A stretch of 64,000 bases of DNA from Pseudoxanthomonas japonensis (GTDB lineage Bacteria > Pseudomonadota > Gammaproteobacteria > Xanthomonadales > Xanthomonadaceae): assembly GCF_010093445.1 (NCBI RefSeq), contig NZ_PDWW01000015.1, positions 34,587-98,586 of the forward strand, read 5' to 3'. Below are positions 40,297 through 59,740 of the stretch, one piece after another; the stretch's first letter is position 1; the number at the start of each line of letters is the position of its first letter. A model generated the notes under the pieces. It worked only from the letters and a program-made list of their open reading frames with translations, was not told the origin of the DNA and made no database searches. Both the position numbers and the translations under genes were made by a program.

Positions 40297-40709
40297 TAGC
40301 GCACCGTCCGGGTCACGAAAGTGGTGGTGACCGACAGCTTGGCCGCGGCCAGGCGGAACGCCTCACGCGCGATGTCCTCGCTGACGCCTTCGATTTCATA
40401 GATCATGCGGCCCGGCTGGATCTGGGCGACCCAGTATTCGACGTTGCCCTTACCCGAACCCATGCGGACTTCGATGGGCTTCTTGGTGATCGGCTTGTCG
40501 GGGAACACACGGATCCACATCTTGCCGCCGCGCTTGACGTAGCGACTGATCGAGCGGCGGGCCGCTTCGATCTGGCGCGCGGTCAGCTGACCGTGCGCCG
40601 TGGCCTTCAGGCCGTACTCGCCGAAACTAACGAGGTTGCCGCTCCAGCTCAGGCCTTCGTTACGGCCCTTGTGCATCTTGCGGTATTTGGTTCGCTTGGG
40701 TTGCAACAT
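40296..40709 (-). CDS. rplP: 50S ribosomal protein L16
   Basis: 137 residues. Organises the A-site tRNA region and the base of the central protuberance. The start [19 protein letters not shown], the [20 protein letters not shown] helix and the [27 protein letters not shown] strands are intact; the Arg of the hydroxylation loop (QPGR, the YcfD-type target) is present. Overlaps rpmC by 1 nt. Confidence 0.98.
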   Translation of the reverse strand: MLQPKRTKYRKMHKGRNEGLSWSGNLVSFGEYGLKATAHGQLTARQIEAARRSISRYVKRGGKMWIRVFPDKPITKKPIEVRMGSGKGNVEYWVAQIQPGRMIYEIEGVSEDIAREAFRLAAAKLSVTTTFVTRTVR

Positions 40710-40715
40710 GACTGA

Positions 40716-41435
40716 TTACCTCGCGTCGCGGTCACGAGCCGGGCGCGACGGACGTTCGCTGCGCTCGGGGCGCGCGTCGTCCTGCTTCTCCTGACCCACC
40801 TGGCTGAAATCGAAGATCTCGCCCTTGTAGACCCACACCTTGATGCCGATGATGCCGTAGGTGGTCTTCGCCTCGGCAAAACCGTAATCGATGTCGGCAC
40901 GCAGCGTGTGCAGCGGCACACGGCCTTCGCGGTACCACTCCGAACGGGCGATTTCCGCACCGTTCAAGCGGCCTGCGACGTTGACCTTGATGCCCAGGGC
41001 ACCCAGGCGCATCGCGTTGCCGACGGCGCGCTTCATGGCGCGGCGGAACATGATGCGGCGTTCGAGCTGCTGCGCGATCGATTCGGCCACCAGCTGGGCG
41101 TCCAGCTCGGGCTTGCGCACTTCGGTGACGTTGATGTGCGCCGGGACGCCCATCAGGTCGCTCACTTCCTTGCGCAGCTTCTCGATGTCCTCACCGCGCT
41201 TGCCGATCACCACGCCCGGACGGGCGGTGTGGATGGTCACGCGGGCGGTCTTGGCCGGACGCTCGATCAGGATCTTGGAAATGCCTGCCTGCGCCAGCTT
41301 CTTGCGAAGCATCTCGCGCACCTTGAGGTCCGCGGCGAGGTAGTCGGCGTAGTCGCGCTTGTTGGCGAACCACTTGGAATTCCAGTCCTTGGCGATGCCC
41401 AGGCGGATACCGGTCGGATGAACTTTGTGACCCAT
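40716..41435 (-). CDS. rpsC: 30S ribosomal protein S3
   Basis: 239 residues. Head protein at the mRNA entry with helicase function. It has the [23 protein letters not shown] start, KH domain [16 protein letters not shown] (about 74-89) and the C-terminal [14 protein letters not shown] strand. The last about 25 residues form a charged Asp/Arg/Ser tail ([21 protein letters not shown]), longer than in E. coli. 2 nt after rplV. Confidence 0.98.
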   Translation of the reverse strand: MGHKVHPTGIRLGIAKDWNSKWFANKRDYADYLAADLKVREMLRKKLAQAGISKILIERPAKTARVTIHTARPGVVIGKRGEDIEKLRKEVSDLMGVPAHINVTEVRKPELDAQLVAESIAQQLERRIMFRRAMKRAVGNAMRLGALGIKVNVAGRLNGAEIARSEWYREGRVPLHTLRADIDYGFAEAKTTYGIIGIKVWVYKGEIFDFSQVGQEKQDDARPERSERPSRPARDRDAR

Positions 41436-41437
41436 AC

Positions 41438-41773
41438 TTATTTGCCCTCGCCCACGACCACGGTGATGTGGCTGGTGCGCTTCAGAATGCGGGTGCCACG
41501 GCCCTTGGCGCGGGCCATGAAACGCTTCAGCATCGGACCTTCGTCGACCATGATGGTCTTGACCTTCAGCTCGTCGACGTCGGCGCCCTGGTTGTTCTCG
41601 GCGTTGGCGATGGCGGACTCCACGACCTTCTTGATCAGGTGGGCAGCCTTCTTGTCCGAGAACTTCAGCAGGTTGACGGCGCGCTCGGCGGGCAGGCCAC
41701 GCACCTGGTCAGCGACCAGGCGGGCCTTCTGGGGGGAGATGCGCGCGGTGCGCAGGATGGCTTTCGCTTCCAT
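41438..41773 (-). CDS. rplV: 50S ribosomal protein L22
   Basis: 111 residues from ATG 41773. The ATG two codons upstream (41779) sits only 2 nt from the GGAG, so the inner start has better spacing and matches the [20 protein letters not shown] family start. The long beta-hairpin lining the exit tunnel is [19 protein letters not shown]; the segment altered in macrolide-resistant mutants looks wild type. Confidence 0.97.
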   Translation of the reverse strand: MEAKAILRTARISPQKARLVADQVRGLPAERAVNLLKFSDKKAAHLIKKVVESAIANAENNQGADVDELKVKTIMVDEGPMLKRFMARAKGRGTRILKRTSHITVVVGEGK

Positions 41774-41785
41774 GGTCATCTCTCC

Positions 41786-42061
41786 TTACTTCTTGCCGCC
41801 GGCTTTCTTGTCGCCACCGTGACCCTTGAAGGTACGGGTGACGGCAAACTCGCCGAGCTTGTGGCCGACCATGTTCTCGTTGACCAGCACCGGAACGTGG
41901 TTCTTGCCATTGTGGATGGCGATCGTGAAACCCACCATTTCCGGCAGGATCATCGAACGGCGCGACCAGGTCTTGATCGGCTTCTTGCTGCCGCCCGCGG
42001 CCTCCACCTTCTTGACGAGGTGGTGATCGACGAACGGGCCCTTCTTGAGTGAACGTGCCAT
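41786..42061 (-). CDS. rpsS: 30S ribosomal protein S19
   Basis: 91 residues. Head protein bridging to the 50[49 protein letters not shown] and [15 protein letters not shown] are all diagnostic. The C-terminus is Gly/Lys-rich ([10 protein letters not shown]). 6 nt after rplB. Confidence 0.98.
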   Translation of the reverse strand: MARSLKKGPFVDHHLVKKVEAAGGSKKPIKTWSRRSMILPEMVGFTIAIHNGKNHVPVLVNENMVGHKLGEFAVTRTFKGHGGDKKAGGKK

Positions 42062-42067
42062 GGTCGA

Positions 42068-42895
42068 TTAGCCCCTACGATCGCGGACGATGAATTGCTG
42101 CGTGCGCTTGTTCTTGCGCGTCTTGTAACCCTTGGTCGGCACACCCCACGGGGTGACCGGGTGCGGATTACCCTGGCCGGCCTTGGCTTCACCACCACCG
42201 TGCGGGTGGTCGACCGGGTTCATGGCCGCACCGCGGACGGTCGGCTTGATACCGCGCCAGCGCTTCGCACCGGCCTTGCCGAGCTTCTCCAGGCTGTGCT
42301 CGTCGTTGCCGACTTCGCCCACCGTGGCGCGGCACTCGACCTGCACCTTGCGCATTTCGCCGGAGCGAAGACGCAGCGTGGCGAAGCCCTGCTCGCGAGC
42401 GACCAGCTGCACGGCGGCGCCGGCAGCGCGGGCGATCTGCGCGCCCTTGCCCGGCTTCAGCTCGATGCCGTGGATCGTCGTACCGACCGGGATGTTGCGC
42501 AGCGGCAGCGTGTTGCCGGCCTTGATCGGCGCATCGCTACCGGCGATGACCTGGTCACCGGCCTTCAGGCCCTTCGGGGCGATGATGTAGCGACGCTCGC
42601 CATCGACGTAGCACAGCAGCGCAATGTGCGCGGTGCGGTTGGGATCGTATTCGATCCGCTCCACGCGCGCCGGGATGCCTTCCTTGTCGCGCTTGAAGTC
42701 GATGATGCGGTAATGCTGCTTGTGGCCACCGCCGATATGACGGGTGGTGATGCGACCGTGGTGGTTGCGACCGCCGGACTTGCTCTGCTTCTCGAGCAGC
42801 GCAGCATGCGGAGCACCCTTGTGCAGGTCGGGCGTCACCACGCGGACCGCCGAACGGCGACCGGGGGAGGTGGGCTTGAATTTCATCAATGGCAT
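42068..42895 (-). CDS. rplB: 50S ribosomal protein L2
   Basis: 275 residues. Core 23S domain IV binder required for subunit joining and peptidyl transferase integrity. Conserved regions include [22 protein letters not shown], the OB/SH3-like central domains and the C-terminal [16 protein letters not shown] equivalent ([18 protein letters not shown]) with the functionally important His. The start [15 protein letters not shown] is used at 42895. 11 nt after rplW. Confidence 0.98.
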   Translation of the reverse strand: MPLMKFKPTSPGRRSAVRVVTPDLHKGAPHAALLEKQSKSGGRNHHGRITTRHIGGGHKQHYRIIDFKRDKEGIPARVERIEYDPNRTAHIALLCYVDGERRYIIAPKGLKAGDQVIAGSDAPIKAGNTLPLRNIPVGTTIHGIELKPGKGAQIARAAGAAVQLVAREQGFATLRLRSGEMRKVQVECRATVGEVGNDEHSLEKLGKAGAKRWRGIKPTVRGAAMNPVDHPHGGGEAKAGQGNPHPVTPWGVPTKGYKTRKNKRTQQFIVRDRRG

Positions 42896-42906
42896 GTGGG
42901 TCTACC

Positions 42907-43206
42907 TCAGGCCTTGGCCGACACGTCGATGGCCTGACCATCGGCCAGACGCACGTACGCCTTGCGCCAGTCGCCGCGGCGGCCGGCGCGGTTACGGAAG
43001 GACTTGTTCTTGCCCTTGACGTTGACCACGTTGACCGTCTCGACCTTGACGTCGAACAGCTGCTCGACCGCGGCCTTCACATCGGCCTTGGTGGCATCGT
43101 TCGAGACTTCGAAGACGTATTGGTTGGAGAGTTCCTGCAGGCGCACGGTCTTCTCGGAGACGCGCGGAGCACGCAGCACGGCAAAAATCTTTTCGTTGCT
43201 GATCAT
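42907..43206 (-). CDS. rplW: 50S ribosomal protein L23
   Basis: 99 residues from ATG 43206, which overlaps the rplD stop as ATGA and has GAGGAG 8 nt upstream; the in-frame GTG at 43215 is less suited. Exit-tunnel protein docking trigger factor and SRP. It has [19 protein letters not shown], the [22 protein letters not shown] fold and [15 protein letters not shown]. Confidence 0.97.
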   Translation of the reverse strand: MISNEKIFAVLRAPRVSEKTVRLQELSNQYVFEVSNDATKADVKAAVEQLFDVKVETVNVVNVKGKNKSFRNRAGRRGDWRKAYVRLADGQAIDVSAKA

Positions 43207-43808
43207 GCCAGCCACTCCTCGATCTTCTTGACGGCGTCGGCCGTGATCAGCACCGAGTCGGCACCGACCAGCGCGGCCGGATCCAGCCCCTGCACGTCGC
43301 GCACTTCCACGTAGGGAAGGTTGCGGGCGGACAGGTAGAGGTGCTCGGAAGCATCCTCGGTGACGATCAGCGGGCGCTTGCCCAGGTCGAAGCCCTTCAG
43401 CTTCTCGATCAGGGCGCTGGTCTTGGTGGCGTCAACGTCGAACGTTTCCACGACCTTCAGGCGGTTCTGGCGGTTCAGCTCGGACAGGATGGAGCTGATG
43501 GCCGCACGGTACATCTTGCGGTTGACCTTCTGCGCGAAGCTGCGCGGCTTGGCCGCGAAGGTCACGCCGCCGCCGACGAAGATCGGCGCGGTCAGGGCAC
43601 CGTGACGGGCACCGCCACCCTTCTGCTTCTTGGACTTCTTGGTGGTGCCGTTCACTTCGGCGCGGGTCTTCTGCGCCTTGGTGCCGGCACGACCGGCGTT
43701 GCGGTAGGCAACGACGACCTGGTGGACCAGATCTTCGCTGAATTCGCGGCCGAACACGTCGTCGGAGACCGACAGCTTGTTGGCGCTACCTGTAATGGCT
43801 AGTTCCAT
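43203..43808 (-). CDS. rplD: 50S ribosomal protein L4
   Basis: 201 residues from ATG 43808. Besides its tunnel role, L4 in E. coli attenuates and represses its own S10 operon. It has the [27 protein letters not shown] start, the long tunnel loop [22 protein letters not shown] (about 64-85, erythromycin-relevant Lys/Gly positions wild type) and the C-terminal [17 protein letters not shown]. Overlaps rplW by 4 nt. Confidence 0.98.
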   Translation of the reverse strand: MELAITGSANKLSVSDDVFGREFSEDLVHQVVVAYRNAGRAGTKAQKTRAEVNGTTKKSKKQKGGGARHGALTAPIFVGGGVTFAAKPRSFAQKVNRKMYRAAISSILSELNRQNRLKVVETFDVDATKTSALIEKLKGFDLGKRPLIVTEDASEHLYLSARNLPYVEVRDVQGLDPAALVGADSVLITADAVKKIEEWLA

Positions 43809-43819
43809 GGTCGTTCTCC

Positions 43820-44473
43820 TCAACCCTTGCTCGCCGGACGCACGATCACGTCGCCACCCGGGGCGCCCGGCACGGCGCCGCGAACGGCGATCAGGCCGCG
43901 CTCGGCATCCACGCGGACGACTTCCAGGTTCTGCGTGCTCTGCTGCACGGCACCCATGTGGCCGGACATCTCCTTGCCCGGGAACACGCGGCCCGGCGTC
44001 TGGCGCTGACCCAGCGAACCCGGCGCGCGATGCGACAGCGAGTTACCGTGGGTGGCGTCGCCCATGCGGAAATTCCAGCGCTTGATGGTGCCCTGGAAGC
44101 CCTTGCCCTTGGTGACGCCCTGGACGTCGACGATCTGGCCGACTTCGAAGATGTCGGCCTTGATCTCGCCGCCGACGGTGAAGTCGCCAAGCTTGTCGGC
44201 TTCCACGCGCAGCTCCCACAGGCCACGACCGGCTTCGACCTTGGCCTTGGCCAAGTGACCGGCGACCGGCTTGGTGATCAGCGAGGCGCGACGGGCGCCC
44301 ACGGCGACCTGCACGGCGCTGTAGCCGTCGGTTTCCGGAGTCTTGATCTGGGTGATGCGGTTCGGGGTAGCTTCGATCAGTGTCACCGGGATGGACTTGC
44401 CGTCTTCGGTGAACACGCGGGTCATGCCAGCCTTGCGGCCGACGAGACCCAACGAATATTTCTTCGCGGTCAT
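43820..44473 (-). CDS. rplC: 50S ribosomal protein L3
   Basis: 217 residues. Early assembly protein reaching toward the peptidyl transferase centre. It has [83 protein letters not shown] and the Gln in [10 protein letters not shown], which PrmB methylates in E. coli. 11 nt after rpsJ. Confidence 0.98.
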   Translation of the reverse strand: MTAKKYSLGLVGRKAGMTRVFTEDGKSIPVTLIEATPNRITQIKTPETDGYSAVQVAVGARRASLITKPVAGHLAKAKVEAGRGLWELRVEADKLGDFTVGGEIKADIFEVGQIVDVQGVTKGKGFQGTIKRWNFRMGDATHGNSLSHRAPGSLGQRQTPGRVFPGKEMSGHMGAVQQSTQNLEVVRVDAERGLIAVRGAVPGAPGGDVIVRPASKG

Positions 44474-44484
44474 GGTCGTGGGCC

Positions 44485-44796
44485 TCAGGTCAACTTGATC
44501 TGCACGTCGACGCCAGCCGCGAGCTCGAGCTTCATCAGCGCGTCCACGGTCTTGTCGTTGGGGTCGACGATGTCGAGCACGCGCTTGTGCGTGCGGGTCT
44601 CGTACTGGTCACGCGCGTCCTTGTCGACGTGCGGGGAAACCAGGATGGTGTAGCGCTCGATCTTGGTCGGCAGCGGGATCGGGCCGCGCACTTGCGCGCC
44701 GGTCCGCTTGGCTGTCTCGACGATCTCGCTGGCCGAGCGATCGATCAGACGATGATCGTACGCCTTGAGCCGGATTCGGATCTTTTGGTCCGCCAT
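44485..44796 (-). CDS. rpsJ: 30S ribosomal protein S10 (NusE)
   Basis: 103 residues from ATG 44796 ([19 protein letters not shown]). Head protein that also links RNA polymerase-bound NusG to the ribosome and acts in antitermination with NusB. The RNA/NusB-binding loop [30 protein letters not shown] is complete. First gene of the S10 operon. The promoter at 44979-45007 gives a leader of about 175 nt, the usual place for L4-type control. Confidence 0.98.
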   Translation of the reverse strand: MADQKIRIRLKAYDHRLIDRSASEIVETAKRTGAQVRGPIPLPTKIERYTILVSPHVDKDARDQYETRTHKRVLDIVDPNDKTVDALMKLELAAGVDVQIKLT

Positions 44797-44978
44797 TGCG
44801 GTAGTTCCTTCGTTAAAGAGCGACGGGCGCGGCCTCTGGGATGCCTTGCCCCGGTTAGTCCAAGCTGTTCCAGCTCCCCACCGGCCGCGTTGACTCCACG
44901 GACGGAAAGCGCCGGATAGGCTGGGGAATCTTCCTGAAAAACTAGGCGAGCCGGTAAACCGGCCCGCCCAGACATGAA

Positions 44979-45007
44979 AGTATAGGACGCGTGACATATC
45001 CCGTCAA
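44979..45007 (-). promoter_or_regulatory. S10 operon promoter
   Basis: Minus strand TTGACG (45007-45002), 17-nt spacer, TATACT (44984-44979). Near-consensus hexamers with optimal spacing. Predicted start about 44972, about 175 nt before rpsJ. The same hexamer pair is found before rpsL. Confidence 0.85.
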
Positions 45008-45238
45008 CCACCGGGATGCCCTGCCCGGCCCGAAGGCTTGCAGGAAGGCACGCGACACTCCGTGTCTGGCGAACACGAGGCGCTTCCTGCACCTCTTTTC
45101 GCGGTAGGAACCAGCGGCCTCCCAGGGGGCGCTGGCGGATGCGATTCCTTTCGGGCCGGGCGGCCGTCAAGGGGCGCGCATGATAGCGCAGGTTTTGCTG
45201 TTTTGCAGCATCTCGCGACGAAAAGCGCGGGTTTATTG

Positions 45239-45271
45239 CAAAAAAGTGGCGGACCGGGGTTCCGGTCCGCC
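45239..45271 (-). terminator. Intrinsic terminator of tufA
   Basis: Minus strand stem GGCGGACCGG (45271-45262) / CCGGTCCGCC (45257-45248), 4-nt loop, then ACTTTTTTG (A-run 45240-45245 on plus). About 90 nt past the tufA stop. The equivalent hairpin after tufB lacks the T-run. Confidence 0.88.
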
Positions 45272-45360
45272 CTTGTCGCTTCGCCAGGCACTGGATCCCC
45301 GCATTCGCGGGGATGACGGCCTGACGAAGCCGGACGGGCTGGCCCGTCCGGGTCAGGACG
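45248..45360. repeat. tufA 3' flank, duplicated after tufB
   Basis: 113 nt match 62697-62809 with one difference seen (G at 45257, A at 62706). Identity stops sharply at 45248/62697. The segment includes ATCCCCGC-attc-GCGGGGAT (45295-45314), a short dispersed palindrome also found at 60148-60191. Confidence 0.9.
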
Positions 45361-46551
45361 TCACTTGATGATCTTGGCCACCACGCCGGCGCCGACGGTA
45401 CGGCCGCCTTCGCGGATCGCGAAACGCAGGCCTTCGTCCATCGCCACCGGGTTGATCAGGGTGACCACCATCTTGATGTTGTCGCCCGGCATGACCATTT
45501 CCACGCCTTCCGGCAGGGTCACGGCACCCGTGATGTCGGTCGTGCGGAAGTAGAACTGCGGACGGTAGCCCTTGAAGAACGGCGTGTGACGGCCGCCTTC
45601 GTCCTTGCTCAGCACGTAGACTTCGGCTTCGAACTCGGTGTGCGGGGTGATCGAACCCGGCTTGGCCAGCACCTGGCCACGCTCCACGTCGTCACGCTTG
45701 GTGCCGCGCAGCAGCAGACCGGCGTTGTCGCCCGCCTGGCCCTGGTCCAGCAGCTTGCGGAACATTTCCACGCCCGTGACCGTGGTCTTCTGGGTCGGAC
45801 GGATACCGACGATCTCGATTTCCTCGCCCACCTTGATCACGCCGCGCTCGATACGGCCGGTCACCACGGTGCCGCGGCCCGAGATCGAGAACACGTCTTC
45901 CACCGGCATCAGGAACGGCTTGTCGACGTCGCGCTCCGGGGTCGGGATCCAGCTGTCCAGCGCATCGACCAGCTTCAGGATCGCCGGCACGCCGATTTCG
46001 CTCTGGTCGCCTTCCAGCGCCAGACGGGCCGAGCCCGAGATGATCGGGGTGTCGTCGCCCGGGAACTCGTACTTGCTCAGCAGCTCACGGACTTCCATTT
46101 CGACCAGCTCGAGCAGCTCGGCGTCGTCGACCATGTCGGCCTTGTTCAGGAACACGACGATGTACGGCACACCGACCTGGCGCGAGAGCAGGATGTGCTC
46201 GCGGGTCTGCGGCATCGGGCCGTCGGCGGCCGAGCACACCAAGATCGCGCCGTCCATCTGGGCCGCACCGGTGATCATGTTCTTCACGTAGTCGGCGTGG
46301 CCGGGGCAATCCACGTGCGCGTAGTGGCGCGAGGCCGATTCGTATTCCACGTGGGCCGTGGAGATCGTGATGCCGCGCGCCTTCTCTTCCGGCGCCGCGT
46401 CGATCGCGTCATAGGCCTTGAACTCGCCACCGAAACGCTCCGCGCCGATCTTCGTCAGCGCCGCCGTCAGCGTCGTCTTGCCGTGGTCAACGTGACCAAT
46501 CGTGCCCACGTTCACGTGGGGCTTGGTGCGTTCGAACTTACCCTTTGCCAT
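45361..46551 (-). CDS. tufA: Elongation factor Tu (copy A, str operon)
   Basis: 396 residues. GTPase carrying aminoacyl-tRNA to the ribosome. G1 [11 protein letters not shown] (about 19-29), switch I RGITI, switch [10 protein letters not shown] (about 81-88), NKADM (about 136-140) and [10 protein letters not shown] are normal; domains II and III follow. The kirromycin-contact region is wild type by eye. The stop is TGA/TAA-type at the very end of the VVAKIIK sequence. It follows fusA with a 74-nt spacer holding a 13-bp imperfect hairpin (46590-46617). The protein is identical to the copy at 62810-64000. Confidence 0.98.
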   Translation of the reverse strand: MAKGKFERTKPHVNVGTIGHVDHGKTTLTAALTKIGAERFGGEFKAYDAIDAAPEEKARGITISTAHVEYESASRHYAHVDCPGHADYVKNMITGAAQMDGAILVCSAADGPMPQTREHILLSRQVGVPYIVVFLNKADMVDDAELLELVEMEVRELLSKYEFPGDDTPIISGSARLALEGDQSEIGVPAILKLVDALDSWIPTPERDVDKPFLMPVEDVFSISGRGTVVTGRIERGVIKVGEEIEIVGIRPTQKTTVTGVEMFRKLLDQGQAGDNAGLLLRGTKRDDVERGQVLAKPGSITPHTEFEAEVYVLSKDEGGRHTPFFKGYRPQFYFRTTDITGAVTLPEGVEMVMPGDNIKMVVTLINPVAMDEGLRFAIREGGRTVGAGVVAKIIK

Positions 46552-46589
46552 TGTCTTCTACCTTGTTATGCGTGATTCGTGACGGGAAT

Positions 46590-46617
46590 GCAGGGCATCG
46601 CGACCGCGATACCCTGC
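46590..46617 (-). promoter_or_regulatory. fusA-tufA intercistronic hairpin
   Basis: Arms 46590-46602 and 46605-46617 (GCAGGG.ATCGCG / CGCGAT.CCCTGC) pair with one mismatch around a 2-nt gap. No T-run, so it is probably an mRNA processing or stability element between fusA and tufA. Confidence 0.55.
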
Positions 46618-46625
46618 CCCATTGC

Positions 46626-48716
<2,091 letters not shown>

Positions 48717-48840
48717 GACAGTCTCTCTTTTCTGATGGAGGGCCAGCGGGATGCAGGGGCCTTCCGGGAGGGCGGATCTTCAGATGGCCGAATGCCGCCT
48801 TTCGGCGGCCTTCGGGGCGGGACGCGGGAAGCGTCCCAAG

Positions 48841-48881
48841 GGCACCTTAGATGGTGCCGAAGGCCCTTGCTTGCAAGGGCC
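48841..48881 (-). promoter_or_regulatory. Two tandem hairpins between rpsG and fusA
   Basis: On the minus strand, first GGCCCTTG/CAAGGGCC (48881-48874 / 48869-48862, 4-nt loop), then GGCACC/GGTGCC (48858-48853 / 48846-48841). They begin 10 nt after the rpsG stop. A further GC stem is at about 48784-48816. No T-run follows, so partial attenuation or processing is likelier than full termination. Confidence 0.6.
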
Positions 48882-48890
48882 CGGAGGCCG

Positions 48891-49358
48891 TTACCAGCGG
48901 TAGTGCGCGAACGCCTTGTTCGCTTCCGCCATGCGGTGGGTCTCTTCACGCTTCTTGATGGCGCCGCCGCGGTTCTCGGAGGCATCCAGCAGTTCGGCGG
49001 CCAGCTTGCGCGGCATGGTGTTCTCGCCACGCTTGCGCGCGGACTCGATCAGCCAGCGCATCGCCAGCGCCATGCGGCGCGACGAACGCACTTCGACCGG
49101 CACCTGGTAGGTGGCACCGCCGACGCGGCGCGACTTCACTTCGACGGCCGGGGACACGTTGTCCAGCGCCTTCTCGACCAGCTCGAGGGCGTTGGGGTTC
49201 TTCTCGCCGATGACGTCCATGGCGCCGTAGACGATCTTCTCGGCGACCGACTTCTTGCCGCTCAGCATCACCATGTTGATGAAGCGGGCAATCGTCTGGC
49301 TGCCGTGCTTGGGGTCCGGCAGGATTTCACGTTGGGGGGCAGAGCCTTTGCGCGACAT
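48891..49358 (-). CDS. rpsG: 30S ribosomal protein S7
   Basis: 155 residues. Head assembly initiator and, in E. coli, the translational repressor of the str operon. It has [46 protein letters not shown] hairpin ([29 protein letters not shown]) and the C-terminal [21 protein letters not shown]. 12 nt after rpsL, too close for the E. coli-type rpsL-rpsG regulatory spacer. Confidence 0.98.
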   Translation of the reverse strand: MSRKGSAPQREILPDPKHGSQTIARFINMVMLSGKKSVAEKIVYGAMDVIGEKNPNALELVEKALDNVSPAVEVKSRRVGGATYQVPVEVRSSRRMALAMRWLIESARKRGENTMPRKLAAELLDASENRGGAIKKREETHRMAEANKAFAHYRW

Positions 49359-49370
49359 GATTCTTTTTCC

Positions 49371-49745
49371 TTAAGCCTTGGGACGCTTGGCGCCGTACTT
49401 GGAACGGCCCTGGCGACGCTTGGCGACGCCCGAGGCATCGAGCGAGCCGCGCACGGTGTGGTAGCGCACGCCCGGCAGGTCCTTCACACGGCCGCCACGC
49501 ACGAGCACCACGGAGTGCTCCTGCAGGTTGTGGCCTTCACCGCCGATGTAGCTGATGATTTCTTCCTGGTTGGTCAGGCGCACCTTGGCGACCTTGCGAA
49601 GCGCCGAGTTCGGCTTCTTCGGGGTCGTCGTGTAGACGCGGGTGCACACGCCGCGACGCTGCGGGCAGTTGTCCAGCGCGGGCGACTGGCTCTTGTACGT
49701 GGGGGCCTGCCGCGGCTTGCGGACCAGCTGATTGACGGTTGCCAT
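49371..49745 (-). CDS. rpsL: 30S ribosomal protein S12
   Basis: 124 residues from ATG 49745 ([15 protein letters not shown]). Decoding-centre protein. Streptomycin positions look susceptible: Lys in [11 protein letters not shown] (about 43) and Lys in [12 protein letters not shown] (about 88). The Asp target of RimO methylthiolation (VKDLPG, about 89) is present. First gene of the str operon, about 75 nt downstream of the predicted start site. Confidence 0.98.
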   Translation of the reverse strand: MATVNQLVRKPRQAPTYKSQSPALDNCPQRRGVCTRVYTTTPKKPNSALRKVAKVRLTNQEEIISYIGGEGHNLQEHSVVLVRGGRVKDLPGVRYHTVRGSLDASGVAKRRQGRSKYGAKRPKA

Positions 49746-49827
49746 AGTGGATTCTTCGTGTGAAGGCCGGAGCCTTGTTTGACATGAAAACGAAGGCAGG
49801 CCGCAAGACGGCCCACCTAGACGGAAA

Positions 49828-49857
49828 AGTATAGCCGGCAACCCGCCCGACCGTCAA
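49828..49857 (-). promoter_or_regulatory. str operon promoter
   Basis: Minus strand TTGACG (49857-49852), 18-nt spacer, TATACT (49833-49828). The hexamers are the same as those before rpsJ. Start predicted near 49821, leader about 75 nt to rpsL. Confidence 0.82.
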
Positions 49858-49910
49858 CGCGACGGAGGTGGGTGCCTGCCAACTGACTGCGATCCCGCCC
49901 TTCCTGGGCC

Positions 49911-49940
49911 GAAAACGAGGCGCATCCTGCGCCTCTTTTC
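49911..49940 (-). terminator. Terminator of the rplKAJL-rpoBC transcript
   Basis: Arms GAGGCGCA (49917-49924) and TGCGCCTC (49928-49935), 3-nt loop, flanked by GAAAAC and TTTTC so that both strands carry a short T-run. It lies about 45 nt past the rpoC stop and just upstream of the str promoter. Confidence 0.85.
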
Positions 49941-49979
49941 GTGGTCTGGGACGGCCCGGAGGCCGTCAGGTCGTACGGT

Positions 49980-54212
<4,233 letters not shown>

Positions 54213-54304
54213 GGTGTTTCTCCGTCAGGAGGAATCTTTGTCGATGGCGGGTTGACCGGGGGCGATCGGCGCAGCGGCAGGTCAGTGCCGCCGCGCCATG
54301 TCGG

Positions 54305-58456
<4,152 letters not shown>

Positions 58457-58605
58457 GTGACTGTGCCTCTGGCAGCGTGGGGCGCGCGTCCGCGACCACA
58501 CGGGGGACATTCTTTCGAACGGGGGAATTTCCAGTTGGAAGTCGCTGGTATTGCCGGCACCAGCACGCCTTCTGCCGCTACTTCCAACTACAAACTCGCT
58601 TGGGC

Positions 58606-58694
58606 GGGAATCGGGAATAGGGAATGGAGAATCGATGGCGAGCGCAGGACGGCGCCGCGCTCTTGCGATTCCCTATTCCCTATTCCCTCCTCCC
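58606..58694. repeat. Dispersed inverted repeat (GGGAATAGGGAAT family) in the rpoB-rplL spacer
   Basis: Left arm 58606-58634 (GGGAATCGGGAATAGGGAAT...) and right arm 58666-58694 (CGATTCCCTATTCCC...) are imperfect reverse complements around a 31-nt centre. A shorter pair AGTTGGAAGT/ACTTCCAACT (58533-58542/58580-58589) is nested next to it. The pattern is typical of short palindromic repeats in xanthomonads. Confidence 0.75.
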
Positions 58695-58708
58695 GTTGAA
58701 ACGACCGA

Positions 58709-58734
58709 AGGCCAGGGGCTTTCGCCCCCGGCCT
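58709..58734 (-). terminator. Attenuator-like hairpin after rplL
   Basis: Arms AGGCCAGGGGC (58709-58719) and GCCCCCGGCCT (58724-58734) pair with one mismatch, loop of 4. On the minus strand the tail is TCGGTCGTTTCAAC, a poor U-run, as for a partially terminating rplL-rpoB attenuator that lowers polymerase expression relative to L7/L12. Confidence 0.6.
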
Positions 58735-58771
58735 CGGGTTGTCGCCTGAGTGAACCGGCGACGGATACGAC

Positions 58772-59143
58772 TTACTTGACTTCGACGCTCGCACCAGCGG
58801 CTTCGAGTTCCTTCTTGAACTTGTCGGCGTCTTCCTTCGACACGCCTTCCTTCAGCACGCCGCCGGCCTCGGTGAGGTCCTTGGCTTCCTTCAGGCCCAG
58901 GCCGGTGATGGCGCGAACCGCCTTGATGACGTCGACCTTCTTGGCACCGGCGTCCTTCAGGACGATGGTGAACTCGGTCTGCTCTTCGACCGGGGCGGCA
59001 GCGGCGGCCGGGCCGGCAGCAGCGGCGACCGGGGCGGCGGCGGAGACGCCGAACTTCTCTTCGATGGCCTTGACCAGCTCCATCACTTCCATCAGGGTCT
59101 TGCCGGCAATGGCGTCGACGATCTGTTCGTTGGAAAGGGACAT
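58772..59143 (-). CDS. rplL: 50S ribosomal protein L7/L12
   Basis: 123 residues. Stalk protein recruiting translational GTPases, present in multiple copies per ribosome. N-terminal dimerisation domain [32 protein letters not shown], Ala/Pro-rich hinge (about 34-55), C-terminal domain with [36 protein letters not shown]. 60 nt after rplJ. Confidence 0.98.
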   Translation of the reverse strand: MSLSNEQIVDAIAGKTLMEVMELVKAIEEKFGVSAAAPVAAAAGPAAAAAPVEEQTEFTIVLKDAGAKKVDVIKAVRAITGLGLKEAKDLTEAGGVLKEGVSKEDADKFKKELEAAGASVEVK

Positions 59144-59203
59144 TGTGTTTACCTTTGGAAATTATCTGGGATTAGGGTTCGTAGAACCGTAAAGACGTCG
59201 AAC

Positions 59204-59740
59204 TCAGGCTTCGGCCGGGGCTTCGGCAGCGGCTTCCGCCGGCGCTTCGCCACCACCCTGCTGGTCGGCCACGGCCTTGACGGCGCGGGCGAACATCGAG
59301 GCGGGTTCGGCCAGCACGCGGGCCAGCATGGCCAGCGCCTGATCACGGGTCGGCAGCGACGCCAGGACGTCCACATGGCTGGCCGGATACAGCTGGCCAC
59401 CCACGGAAACGACCTTCGGCTGCAGCTTGTCGTTACCCTTGGCGAATTCCTTGATCAGGCGACCGGCAGCGCCGGGCTCCTCGGTCGAAAACGCATACAG
59501 CAGCGGACCGACGAGCTTGTCCTGGACAACCTCGAACTCGGTACCGGCGATGGCACGCACGGCCAGCGTGTTCTTGACAACCTTCAAGAACACACCGGTC
59601 TCGCGGGCCTTCTTGCGCATCGCGGTCATTTGGCTGACCGTGGTGCCTGCGTATTCGGCAGCGACCAGGGAGTGCGCCTTGGCGGCGACGTCTGCCAGTT
59701 CGGCGACTACTTCTTGCTTCTGGGACAGATTGAGAGCCAT
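59204..59740 (-). CDS. rplJ: 50S ribosomal protein L10
   Basis: 178 residues from ATG 59740 ([24 protein letters not shown]) with GAGGAGTGT upstream. Anchors L7/L12 dimers to 23S rRNA; the L10-L12 complex represses its own mRNA in E. coli. The L12-binding C-terminal helix ([25 protein letters not shown]) is followed by an Ala/Glu/Pro-rich tail ([17 protein letters not shown]). Confidence 0.97.
   Translation of the reverse strand: MALNLSQKQEVVAELADVAAKAHSLVAAEYAGTTVSQMTAMRKKARETGVFLKVVKNTLAVRAIAGTEFEVVQDKLVGPLLYAFSTEEPGAAGRLIKEFAKGNDKLQPKVVSVGGQLYPASHVDVLASLPTRDQALAMLARVLAEPASMFARAVKAVADQQGGGEAPAEAAAEAPAEA

Larger units (their letters stand above)
44797..45360 (-). promoter_or_regulatory. 564-nt tufA-rpsJ spacer: tufA 3' flank and terminator, S10 promoter and leader
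   Basis: No gene is seen. From tufA outward: a repeat-bearing flank identical to that of tufB (45248-45360), a T-tract terminator at 45239-45271, an imperfect GAGG..CCTC hairpin at about 45074-45096 that resembles the rpoC terminator, the S10 promoter (44979-45007), and a leader with a stem around 44946-44970 (GGCGAGCCGG/CCGGCCCGCC). A leader-encoded L4 response element is inferred only from E. coli. Confidence 0.65.
58457..58771 (-). other. 315-nt rplL-rpoB spacer
   Basis: No gene. It contains, in transcription order, the attenuator-like hairpin at 58709-58734, the repeat pair 58606-58694, the 10-bp pair 58533/58580, and about 75 nt of rpoB leader. In E. coli the equivalent spacer is similar in length and has an attenuator and an RNase III site. 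The function is likely analogous though the content is different. Confidence 0.6.
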
